Below are positions 10,088 to 18,200 of a stretch of 64,000 nt of DNA, piece after piece. Source of the DNA: Paenibacillus ferrarius (GTDB lineage Bacteria; Bacillota; Bacilli; Paenibacillales; NBRC-103111); assembly GCF_002027705.1 (NCBI RefSeq), contig NZ_MBTG01000017.1, forward strand, positions 109,927-173,926. The letters are read 5' to 3'. Each line of letters begins with the position of its first letter. Position 1 is the first letter of the stretch. A program made the position numbers and the translations under genes. The notes under the pieces were generated by a model. It had not been told where the DNA came from and did no database searches. It was given only the letters and a program-made list of their open reading frames with translations.

Positions 10088-10197
10088 AAACCATGATATC
10101 CCTTTCACCTACTCGACACATGTGGAGTGCTGTGTGTTGTTGGTTAGGGAGTAGTGTTTTGGAGCCACATTTACCTGCTTTAATAAATAGCTACTTT

Positions 10198-10230
10198 GCC
10201 CGAAGTTTCTAAAGTTCGGGCTATATTTGT
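10198..10230 (+). terminator. intrinsic terminator after the DUF2199 gene
   Basis: Perfect 7-bp stem GCCCGAA / TTCGGGC with a 10-base loop, followed by TATATTTGT. Confidence 0.7.
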
Positions 10231-10426
10231 TATAACCAAAGTAATTAATTCAGCGCAGGGCATTTGATGAGGCTTCCGTTCGTCGGATGGAGAATAGTTT
10301 TATATAATCATTAGTAGAGTTGATGTTCATCCGAACAATATCAAGACAGGTCAATTTCATTGACGTGAAAGGACTGCAAGCGAGGCATTCAGGAAGGTTC
10401 TCGACTGCCCTTCATAAACGAGCAAC

Positions 10427-10439
10427 GGATGGTACCGCG
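10427..10439 (+). promoter_or_regulatory. possible T-box antiterminator remnant
   Basis: GGATGGTACCGCG matches the conserved T-box sequence GGGTGGTACCGCG at 12 of 13 positions. T-box leaders control aminoacyl-tRNA synthetase and amino-acid genes in Firmicutes. No plus-strand gene follows: the next gene converges from the other side. If real, this is an orphaned leader remnant. No complete specifier stem was modelled. Confidence 0.35.
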
Positions 10440-10496
10440 ATAATCAAAAGCTAAGCTCAAAATTATCCGCATGATGACAGAGAATCCTGCAAATGT

Positions 10497-11441
10497 TTAT
10501 GAGATGGAATTTTCAATAGCTTTGTGTTGTTCATTGTTTTCAAATGCCACAGTAAGACGTGTTAAAGGTATACCTAACTTTTTTGCTTCTCTCACAACTT
10601 CAAGTACCGCAAAACCTGCTTTAGTATTGTTGTATTCGATGAAAAGTCGTGGTAAGCTGCCCTTTGCAAAAATAACCTTGTTAAAAAGCGTACCGAGAAG
10701 TGCTGGTGGAATCTTAGTTAACAGTAGAGAAATCGTATCAATCTTTGCACCTCTTGCTTTAAGTACAGGGATAATTCCCCTCATATTCTTACCAACATTT
10801 GCGAATGAGTCACTATGATTCATGAGTGCTGGAAAACTTCCCAGTTTTAACACCTCGGTCTCTATAGCCGCATTCATGGCAAAGTGATTCCATAGCCAGT
10901 TTTGCATATCCTTTATCCAACTAATTTTAAAATGGGCACTTTCAAATAGTTCTTTGACCTTGTTGTTAATCTGTTCAGTGCCTAGCCGTGGTTTTTCCAG
11001 AAATAGCATTTTCAAAAAGCCACCTCTAAGCCTATTGTCCGTGATGCCGCCGCCTCCTCCTGGGAACCCAAAGACAACATTGTTCATAGATAATGGTGAG
11101 ATCGATGATTTCAAATCTTGCCAAACGTTATTGAATATTAGGACAGGGGTGTTTCCAGCAGCAGTCGATAGTAATTGTGCTGCTTCTGGAAGTTGTTCCG
11201 TGTTGACACTCACAATAATGAGATCATAATTTGGGCTCATCTCCTCATGCAGTTTGACGTTCCAGCTTTCTTTTATTAGCTGTTTCCCTCTTCGTGCGTC
11301 CCACATTTCAAGCTCTATGCTGCTTCCGAAGGTTTCTTTTCTCCCTTTTCTAACGTAAAACTCAACTGTATGTCCTGCCTTTTCAAAAGCCCAAGCATAT
11401 TGGGTCGATATTACACCTCTACCGAAGAATAAAATTCTCAT
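10497..11441 (-). CDS. ketopantoate reductase-like NAD(P)-dependent oxidoreductase
   Basis: A 314-residue protein with an N-terminal Rossmann motif, ILFFGRGVISTQYAWAFEKA, here GxGxxG-like (GRGVIS), and the fold order of ApbA/PanE proteins: nucleotide-binding domain to about residue 170, then an all-helical C-terminal domain. PanE reduces 2-dehydropantoate to pantoate, but many paralogues act on other 2-oxo acids and lack the exact catalytic set. Divergence from a TetR regulator with palindromes between them suggests inducible control rather than a housekeeping role. GGAGGCAAT supports ATG 11441. Confidence 0.7.
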   Translation of the reverse strand: MRILFFGRGVISTQYAWAFEKAGHTVEFYVRKGRKETFGSSIELEMWDARRGKQLIKESWNVKLHEEMSPNYDLIIVSVNTEQLPEAAQLLSTAAGNTPVLIFNNVWQDLKSSISPLSMNNVVFGFPGGGGGITDNRLRGGFLKMLFLEKPRLGTEQINNKVKELFESAHFKISWIKDMQNWLWNHFAMNAAIETEVLKLGSFPALMNHSDSFANVGKNMRGIIPVLKARGAKIDTISLLLTKIPPALLGTLFNKVIFAKGSLPRLFIEYNNTKAGFAVLEVVREAKKLGIPLTRLTVAFENNEQHKAIENSIS

Positions 11442-11483
11442 ATTGCCTCCTAAAAATATATATTAATCCTTGTTAATGATCAA

Positions 11484-11523
11484 ACAACGTGTTGTATAAT
11501 GTTATTGTATAGATTCACTATAC
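11484..11523. promoter_or_regulatory. candidate TetR operator region
   Basis: Two dyads lie between the divergent genes: ACAAC-GT-GTTGT (11484-11495) and GTATAG-ATTCA-CTATAC (11507-11523, perfect arms). They overlap promoter-like TATAAT sequence and are likely sites for the adjacent TetR-type regulator. Confidence 0.5.
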
Positions 11524-11590
11524 GGTCATCAACCATCAGATTTTTAATATCTGTCGTATAATCGATTGAACAGAAAAATGGAGGCAAATA

Positions 11591-12181
11591 ATGAATAAGC
11601 AACCTGAAATTACGGACAAAACAAGGCAAACATTTATAAATGTATTCTGTGATTTATATAGCCAAAAACCAATTGAAAAAATATCCATTCAAGAGATTGC
11701 TAACCAATCAGGATATAATCGCAGTACATTTTATCAATACTTTACGGATATCTATGAGTTGTTGGACTGCGTTGAAGAGCGTGTTTTGAAATCCATTAAC
11801 GAGGAAATGGCAGGCAGAGAGTTTTCTACACATACTTTCCAAGATGCACTTCAATGCTTGGAAAATGCAGAGGAGATTTCAGTTCTTAAAGCCCTCTTGG
11901 GCGACTATGGTTCTGTTCATTTTGTTGAACGCCTGAAAAGAGAAATTTCCTTTGAGAGATTGATTGTGGACTTTCCAACAAATGATGTCTTAGCACCATA
12001 CATAATTGAGTTTTACATATCAACATTAATATCTATGTTTCGCCTTTGGATACGCAACGGCAAAGATCTATCGTCGGAAGAATTGGTCAAGTTGGTAGAT
12101 AGCCTATTTGCAAATGGGATAACACCGTATCATATCTTTGGCATGGTCAATCCGCGGCGCCCTGATTCGAATAAAAAGTAA
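11591..12181 (+). CDS. TetR/AcrR-family transcriptional regulator
   Basis: A 196-residue protein with the TetR N-terminal helix-turn-helix: ISIQEIANQSGYNRSTFYQY near residues 34-53, followed by a short linker and a helical ligand-binding domain ending near residue 185. TetR proteins usually repress the neighbouring divergent gene and release DNA on binding a small molecule, so the ketopantoate-reductase-like gene is the likely target. GGAGGC supports ATG 11591. Confidence 0.85.
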   Translation: MNKQPEITDKTRQTFINVFCDLYSQKPIEKISIQEIANQSGYNRSTFYQYFTDIYELLDCVEERVLKSINEEMAGREFSTHTFQDALQCLENAEEISVLKALLGDYGSVHFVERLKREISFERLIVDFPTNDVLAPYIIEFYISTLISMFRLWIRNGKDLSSEELVKLVDSLFANGITPYHIFGMVNPRRPDSNKK

Positions 12182-12265
12182 GGGGACGAGGAGAAAGAGA
12201 ATGAGGGACTTTAATATCGGCTCATCTTGCCATTGGCGGGTATCATTGGCGCATGAATTCGACCA

Positions 12266-12871
12266 CTAGAGATTAGACATATATGTCCAAATACTATGAT
12301 CGAAATGTGCTCTTGGAACCTCAAGTATATCCGCAGCACAATTAATTATTTCCTGTATCTCTCCATAGCTAACCGAAACGATTTCAGCTTGTTTCAAAAA
12401 GTTAATCATGTGGCGGTCAACCGCATTAGTATCTTGACCTGCCAAAATACCCAAATAATCAACCGTCTTATCTTTGATTCCTTTTATTTTCATCAATCTT
12501 GTCTTATTCTCAGATTTATCCAACCAGTTACGTAAATCATGTGTTGTCTCAACACCTTCTAATCTTAAGAAACAGGTTAGTTCTAATAATCTCATTGGCT
12601 TATCTCCACCAAAGTTTAATAAAGGTGCAGGAGCTTTCTCTGTCAAGATTTTAAGGAATTCTGTGGTTGTTCTAACTTCAGGATAATCTTTCAAAATTCT
12701 TTCAACCCTTGGCTTCACAACAGTTTCATATTTAATACCTGATTGGAGTATTGCATCGACAATTAATGCGCCCATATGTTCATAAGTATCAATTTCATCC
12801 ACAATAACAAAGTCAGTTAGAGATTTAAGATGGGTAATTAGTTGGTTAGCCTTAGATAAGATGTCACTCAT
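12266..12871 (-). CDS. HhH-GPD DNA glycosylase-like protein
   Basis: A 201-residue protein whose C-terminal third carries an endonuclease III-like helix-hairpin-helix, IKGIKDKTVDYLG, then NAVDRHMINFL. The Lys of the hairpin and the Asp of VDRH match the catalytic Lys and Asp of bifunctional base-excision glycosylases. The iron-sulphur cysteine cluster of endonuclease III is absent, and the N-terminal half is not recognised. ATG 12871, preceded by AAGGAG at nine bases, is preferred to the in-frame ATG at 12901. Confidence 0.55.
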   Translation of the reverse strand: MSDILSKANQLITHLKSLTDFVIVDEIDTYEHMGALIVDAILQSGIKYETVVKPRVERILKDYPEVRTTTEFLKILTEKAPAPLLNFGGDKPMRLLELTCFLRLEGVETTHDLRNWLDKSENKTRLMKIKGIKDKTVDYLGILAGQDTNAVDRHMINFLKQAEIVSVSYGEIQEIINCAADILEVPRAHFDHSIWTYMSNL

Positions 12872-12914
12872 AGTTCCACTCTCCTTGGAATTCAAAGACA
12901 CTAGTCCTCGATGG

Positions 12915-12965
12915 GTACTTGAATTTGCTCAGCTAAACGAGCAGTCGATGCCTCGAAATATGCGA
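12915..12965 (-). pseudogene. fragment of a MerR-type regulator gene
   Basis: About 32 bases here (CTCAGCTAAACGAGCAGTCG and onward) match, with a few changes, codons of the intact MerR gene at about 13266-13298 that encode the LAEL-GIGCS segment region. No ORF remains. It is probably the remnant of a duplicated or replaced regulator gene. Confidence 0.5.
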
Positions 12966-12987
12966 TGGTTATTTTTTGTGAGCCGCG

Positions 12988-13030
12988 AAAAGCTCTTTGT
13001 GACGGAATTTACGTCCAAAGAGCTTTTTCA
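12988..13030. terminator. bidirectional intrinsic terminator
   Basis: A long hairpin: AAAAGCTCTTTG / CAAAGAGCTTTTT with an inner GACG / CGTC extension. T-runs occur on both strands. It ends transcription of the MerR gene on the minus strand. Confidence 0.75.
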
Positions 13031-13042
13031 CGATTTATACGG

Positions 13043-13456
13043 CTAGATGTTAATTCGAAGACGTAATTCCGCCATCATAGCCTCAGCTTGCTGTGGATCT
13101 TCATTCAGCAGCTTCCTGTATGTCAGCATCCAATTCAGCGTTACAAGCATATGATCGTATTCGTCCTTCTTGCGCTCGATCTCATTGATCTTCTGAAGAA
13201 TCCATTCTATTACTTCTTGGTTCGTGCGTGCGTTCGTATCGTGATCCTGCAAAATCGTCTTCAACTCAGCTAACGAGCAGCCGATGCCTTGAAATTTCTT
13301 AATCAGCTTTAACCGTCCAATTGCTTCGTCTGAGTAGTTGCGGTAATTATTCTTCTCTCGCTGAATATGCCTGCTGTCGAGCAAGCCTTCCTTCTCATAA
13401 AAACGAATGGTGTGGGGTGTTAAACCCATCAAGTCTCCTAATTCTTGAATTTTCAT
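13043..13456 (-). CDS. MerR-family transcriptional regulator
   Basis: The 137-residue protein begins with the MerR winged helix: MKIQELGDLMGLTPHTIRFY, then EKEGLL and the YRNYSDEAIGRLKLIKKF second motif. A dimerising coiled coil (about 75-115) follows. No cysteine-rich metal loop is seen, so it belongs to the broad drug/aldehyde-responsive MerR branch. ATG 13456 is taken as start because GGAGGT precedes it. It is divergent from an SDR gene, its probable target. Confidence 0.85.
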   Translation of the reverse strand: MKIQELGDLMGLTPHTIRFYEKEGLLDSRHIQREKNNYRNYSDEAIGRLKLIKKFQGIGCSLAELKTILQDHDTNARTNQEVIEWILQKINEIERKKDEYDHMLVTLNWMLTYRKLLNEDPQQAEAMMAELRLRINI

Positions 13457-13478
13457 AGACAATCATACCTCCAAACGC

Positions 13479-13509
13479 TTGCCTTAGAGTTTACTTCATA
13501 GTTTAGACT
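13479..13509 (+). promoter_or_regulatory. MerR-type promoter with 19-bp spacer
   Basis: TTGCCT (13479-13484) and TAGACT (13504-13509) are separated by 19 bp, the lengthened spacing that MerR activators correct by twisting DNA. It reads toward the SDR gene. Confidence 0.5.
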
Positions 13510-13554
13510 AGAGTAGTATCTTCGTCAAATTGCTTAAGGAGGCGTAAAACTATT

Positions 13555-14385
13555 ATGCGTATATTTGTTACAGGTGCAGCAGGTTATATTGGTACAGCAG
13601 TTGTCCGCGAACTCATCGGTGCGGGCCATCAGGTAGTAGGTCTGACTCGTTCAGAGAGTGGTGCTCAAGTATTAGAAAGCTTGGGAGCTGAAGTAGCTCG
13701 CGGTGTTTTAGAGGATCTGGATTTACTGCGCAGCAGTGCAGCCACTTCAGACGGTGTTATTCATCTGGCATTTAACCACGATTTCTCTAATTTCGCCGCA
13801 TCACTAGCAACTGATCTTCGCGCCATCGAAGCAATGGGAGAGGGACTTGCGGGCTCCGGTAAACCACTTGTTATCACAGCTCATGCTAATGGCAAAGCAT
13901 CGGAGGATGCGGCGCTTGCGTTTGTAGAACAAGGCGTGAGAGCATCGATCGTCTCGCTAGCACCTTCCGTTCATGGAGAAGGAGATAAAGGCTTCGTGCC
14001 GCAATTAATCCGGATCGCCCGGGAAAGAGGCTCTTCGGCTTACATTGGAGACGGCACTAACCGTTGGCCAGCGATTCATCGCTTGGATGCGGCAGTTTTG
14101 TTCCGCCTCGCTGTAGAATCTGCGCCTGCAGGCTCACGACTGGATGGCGTGGACGACGAAGGCATTCCGTTCAGCGACATTGCCGGCGTCATAGGTAGTC
14201 ACGTGGATGTGCCGGTAGTTAGCATACCGCGTGAAGAGGCGCAAGCGATCTTCGGTTTTCTAGGCATGGTCGCGTCGCTTGACTTAGCAAGATCAAGTGA
14301 AGGGACGAAGGAACTGCTCGGCTGGAAGCCTGTCCAACATGGGCTTCTCGCAGATCTGGAGCAAGGACATTATTTCACAAAATAG
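13555..14385 (+). CDS. atypical SDR / NAD-dependent epimerase-like protein
   Basis: A 276-residue protein with the N-terminal NAD(P) motif VTGAAGYIGTAV (TGxxGxxG type) and the extended-SDR layout seen in YbjT/NmrA-like and epimerase-like enzymes. A canonical YxxxK active site is not evident; the substrate is unknown. AAGGAGG precedes ATG 13555. Divergence from the MerR regulator suggests induction by a reactive or toxic compound. Confidence 0.75.
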   Translation: MRIFVTGAAGYIGTAVVRELIGAGHQVVGLTRSESGAQVLESLGAEVARGVLEDLDLLRSSAATSDGVIHLAFNHDFSNFAASLATDLRAIEAMGEGLAGSGKPLVITAHANGKASEDAALAFVEQGVRASIVSLAPSVHGEGDKGFVPQLIRIARERGSSAYIGDGTNRWPAIHRLDAAVLFRLAVESAPAGSRLDGVDDEGIPFSDIAGVIGSHVDVPVVSIPREEAQAIFGFLGMVASLDLARSSEGTKELLGWKPVQHGLLADLEQGHYFTK

Positions 14386-14538
14386 CGTTAGATAAATGAA
14401 GAAGGTCACAAAAAATAACCATCTCATCTTCGAGATTTGTAAGGGAATTGGAAGGAAATGAGGATGACATCAAGTTCTTGGCATCCGAAAAACGACGGAA
14501 AACTTTAGTTAAACGAACAGCTTTATATCACTCATAAA

Positions 14539-14575
14539 AAGAACTCTCCAGACTTGGAGGGTTCTTACATTTTTA
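14539..14575 (+). terminator. intrinsic terminator after the SDR gene
   Basis: Stem AAGAACTCTCC / GGAGGGTTCTT (one G-T pair) with loop AGACTT, followed by ACATTTTT. Confidence 0.7.
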
Positions 14576-14739
14576 TCCGTACGTTTGCGGGTAATGTCAG
14601 TTATCTATACTAGCGAAATCCATACTATTCATAGTACACAACGTAGGGAAAACAGTCGAAATTCTTACTTTGTTGATGAGATGTCTTAATTCTGTAAACA
14701 ACGTATTCAGCGTAGCGATGTCTTATTATTTATTACAGA

Positions 14740-14769
14740 AGCTCTTGATAAAGCAAGTGCTTTTTTGTT
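14740..14769 (+). terminator. intrinsic terminator abutting the group II intron fragment
   Basis: Stem AGCTCTTG / CAAGTGCT (one mismatch), then TTTTTGTT. The intron fragment begins immediately after it. Confidence 0.6.
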
Positions 14770-15035
14770 GTGTGCCACGCATGGTGATTAACTAGGTGGT
14801 GAAAGTCCACTGTGGAGGTTTGTAGTTACCAACCACTAGTCAAGAGCATATCGTGAGGTGAAATCTGAAGGAAGCTGGAGGCAAAATTCCGACCCGAGGA
14901 ACACGAATATCTATGGGATGAGTCTGTAACACAAGCCGAAGTCCAATCAACTACACGGATATACCAATGTAAATGATGCGGGTACATGGAAGGAAAATGA
15001 ATCGTCTTACGTGGGAGATCTCATGGGTCGACATG
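14770..15035 (+). ncRNA. group II intron fragment (5' domain I, no maturase)
   Basis: It starts with GTGTGCC and contains the landmark strings of bacterial group II intron 5' regions in the right order: GGTGAAAGTCC, ATCTGAAGGAAGCTGG, GGCAAAA, GAGGAACACGAA, GGATGAG, TAACACAAG and ATGGAAGG, finishing near TTACGTGGGAGATC. These parts belong to domain I. The maturase ORF and domains V/VI are missing, so it cannot splice by itself. The 3' limit is approximate. It sits directly behind a terminator T-tract, the preferred niche of some bacterial group II introns. Confidence 0.72.
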
Positions 15036-15217
15036 GATTAAGCCGGAGCTTACGTCGAGAAGCAATGGATAGCTTTCTACCCGATTCTCTCTGCTTTTTT
15101 TGGTTTTTCGACATTAAATGACGGTATTGCGAGAAACTTGTGAGAAATTTGTGAGAACCGTTTGATAGAATGAAGTTCGATCTAAAGAAGAATGTAACGA
15201 AAGGCGAGTGAAAGCAG

Positions 15218-18200
15218 TTGGTGATCAGACGTTGTATCTTTTTGATAGCAGTATTCTTTCTTTTAGCTGGGGTCATCCCGGCAGCTCCCGTTGTGGAGGC
15301 GGCTACGCCTGGCAGTTGGACGGCTCGGAGTCCGCTGCCCACAGGTAACGATCTTAATGGAGTCGTATACGGCAACAGCAAGTTTGTGACGGTAGGAAAT
15401 AGCGGAACAATATTGACCTCCAGTGACGCTGTGAGCTGGACGAGCGTTACACCTGCCAATGGGATTCTTTATAGCGTCAGCTACGGCAACGGCATGTTTG
15501 TGGCGGTAGGGTCTAGTGGATTGATCGTAACCTCCAGTGACGGAGTGAGCTGGACCACACGCACATCGAACACTCAGGATTATCTGACCGGCATCGTCTA
15601 CGGCAACAGCACGTTTGTGGTGGTGACGAGTAATGGAGCGATACTGACCTCTAGTGATGGAGTGAGCTGGACGAAAGGCACGTCGGGCACCACAAACTTA
15701 CTTGAGGCTGTTTCCTACGGCAGCGGCACGTTTGTGACGGTGGGGTTGAGTGGAGTATTGACCTCGAGTGACGGAGTAAGCTGGACAAGCCGCACGTCGG
15801 GTATCGGAAATCTTTATGGCGTCGCCTACGGCAACAACTCGTTTGTGGCAGTTGGGTATACCGGGCAAATATTGACCTCCAGTAACGGAGTGAGTTGGAC
15901 AAGCCGTACTTCCGGCACTACGAATTCACTTAAAAGTGTCGTCTATGGCAACAGCAAGTTTGTTGCGGTGGGGGATGCCGGGAAGATTGTGGCCTCCAGT
16001 GACGGAATGAGCTGGACAAGCCGTACGTCGGGCATCACGGATGCTATGAGGGGCGTCGTCTACAGCGGCAGCACGTATGTGGCGGTAGGGGATAGTGGAA
16101 CGATACTGACCTCAGGTGACGGTGTGAGCTGGATAAGCCGCACGGCCGGTACTACAAAGTCTCTTATTGGTGTCGCCTACGGCGGCAGCACGTATGTGGC
16201 GGTGGGAGCGATCGGAACGATAGTGACCTCCAATGACGGAGCGAACTGGACAAGCCGCACGTCGGGCACCGCGAGTGCTCTTTTGGGCATCACCTACGGC
16301 AATAGCAAGTTTGTGGCGGGAGGGTCTAGTGGAACAATATTGACCTCCAGTGACGGAGTAAGCTGGACAAGCCGCACGTCGGGCACTACCAATGAACTTT
16401 ATGGCGTCGTCTACGGCAACAGCAAGTTTGTGGCGGCGGGGGGCAATGGAACAATCCTGACCTCCAGTGACGGCGTGAGCTGGATAAGTCGCACATCGGG
16501 CACTACGAATTACCTGACTGGTATCACGTACGGCAACAACACGTTTGTGGCGGTAGGGTTAGATGGAACAATCCTGACCTCCAGTGACGGCGTGAGCTGG
16601 ACGAGCCGTACGTCCGGCACAACGAGTGCTCTTAGAAGCGCTGCCTATGGCAGCGGTACGTATGTAGCGGCAGGGGACAGTGGAACGGTATTGACTTCCA
16701 GTGACGGTGTGAACTGGACGAGCCGCACGCTAGGCAACACGGGTCATCTTTACTCGGTTTCCTACGTCAACGGCTCGTTTGTAGCGACGGGGTCTTTTGG
16801 AGCGATATTGACTTCCAGTGACGGTGTGAGCTGGACATTGGTCAATCTGGGCACAACCTCAAGTTCTATCAAAGGCATCGCCTACGGCAGCGGCACGTAT
16901 GCAGTGGTGGGCGACAATGGAGCCATTTATTCAGCGAACGCAGCAGCCAGTCTGGCCAGCACGGCGAACAACAGTGTAAGCACCAGCCCAAGCAGCGTCA
17001 CAGCGGGCGGTTCCGTGACGCTGACGGCAAGCGGAGACCGGCAGTCGGAACCAGGAGCTATGAATGGAGATGAAAGGTACGTCCCGACAAGCTGGTCTTC
17101 GACGGAGAGCGGCAAATCAGGCACGTTCACCTTAAGCGGTGGCAGCTATAGCTCCACGTACGCCACGACAGCGCAAGGCAGCTACACGGTAACGGCTACC
17201 TTCAAAAAGCAGACATGGAACGGCAGCGCGTGGACGGATACCGCTACAACGCACACGAAAACAACCGCCGTTACGGTTCTTTCGCCAGCACAGATCGTCA
17301 GCGCAGCAGCTGCCACGCTCACTCCCACAGTCGGTGCGGACGATGCGGTCACGCTGACGGTGAAGGATTTGAACGGGAACACGGATACGACATTCAGCGG
17401 AGCGCACAATGTGACGATATCCGGTTACGCGCAAGCGTCGGACAACTCCTATGGCAGCTTTAATGGGACGGGCTTGACAGCAGCGCCGAATACGATCAGC
17501 GTCACGTTTGCGAGCGGCGCAGCCACGGTGAACCTGAAGCTGAACAAAGCGGCGACTCAAACGATTGGCCTTAGCGTGGCGGGCGTGGTAACGCCTGCGG
17601 CCAATACGCTGAGCTTGAAGCCAGTGGCAGGAAGCGCGGTAAAGATGGCGCTGACCTCGGGCATTATGGCTCCAGACAGCAACGGCGGCACGTTTGCGCA
17701 GCAGCCAGTCGTGACGCTTCAAGACGTATACGGCAATACGAGTACGGGCGACAGCAGCACTGTCGTGACGGCATCCCAGAAGGATACGGGTACGTGGGTG
17801 CTGATCGGCACGAAGACAGTGACGGCAAGCGCGGGTATAGCCACCTTTACCGACCTTGGCGCAACCAATACAGCCGAGGTGACAGGAGCGCAACTTGCTT
17901 TTGACGCAAACAGTCTGACACAAATTGCAAGCGCGTCGTTAACGCTTCCAGCTCCTGCGCCGGCACACACCGTTAGCGCATCGGCTGCCACGTCTACTCC
18001 CACAGTAGGCGCGGACAATGCGATCTCGCTGACCGTGAAGGATTCACTGGGGAACACGGATACGACGTTCAGCGGAGAGCGCAATGTGACAATATCCGGT
18101 TACGCGCAAGCGCCGGACAACTCCTATGGCAGCTTTAACGGGACGGACTTGACGGCAACGCCGAATACGACCAGTGTCACATTTGCAAGTGGCACAGCCA

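Larger units (their letters stand above)
14386..14769. other. intergenic region with two terminators
   Basis: Apart from the hairpins at 14539 and 14740, these bases show no supported gene. Short interrupted frames near 14400-14520 look like decayed coding sequence but were not recognised. Confidence 0.4.
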
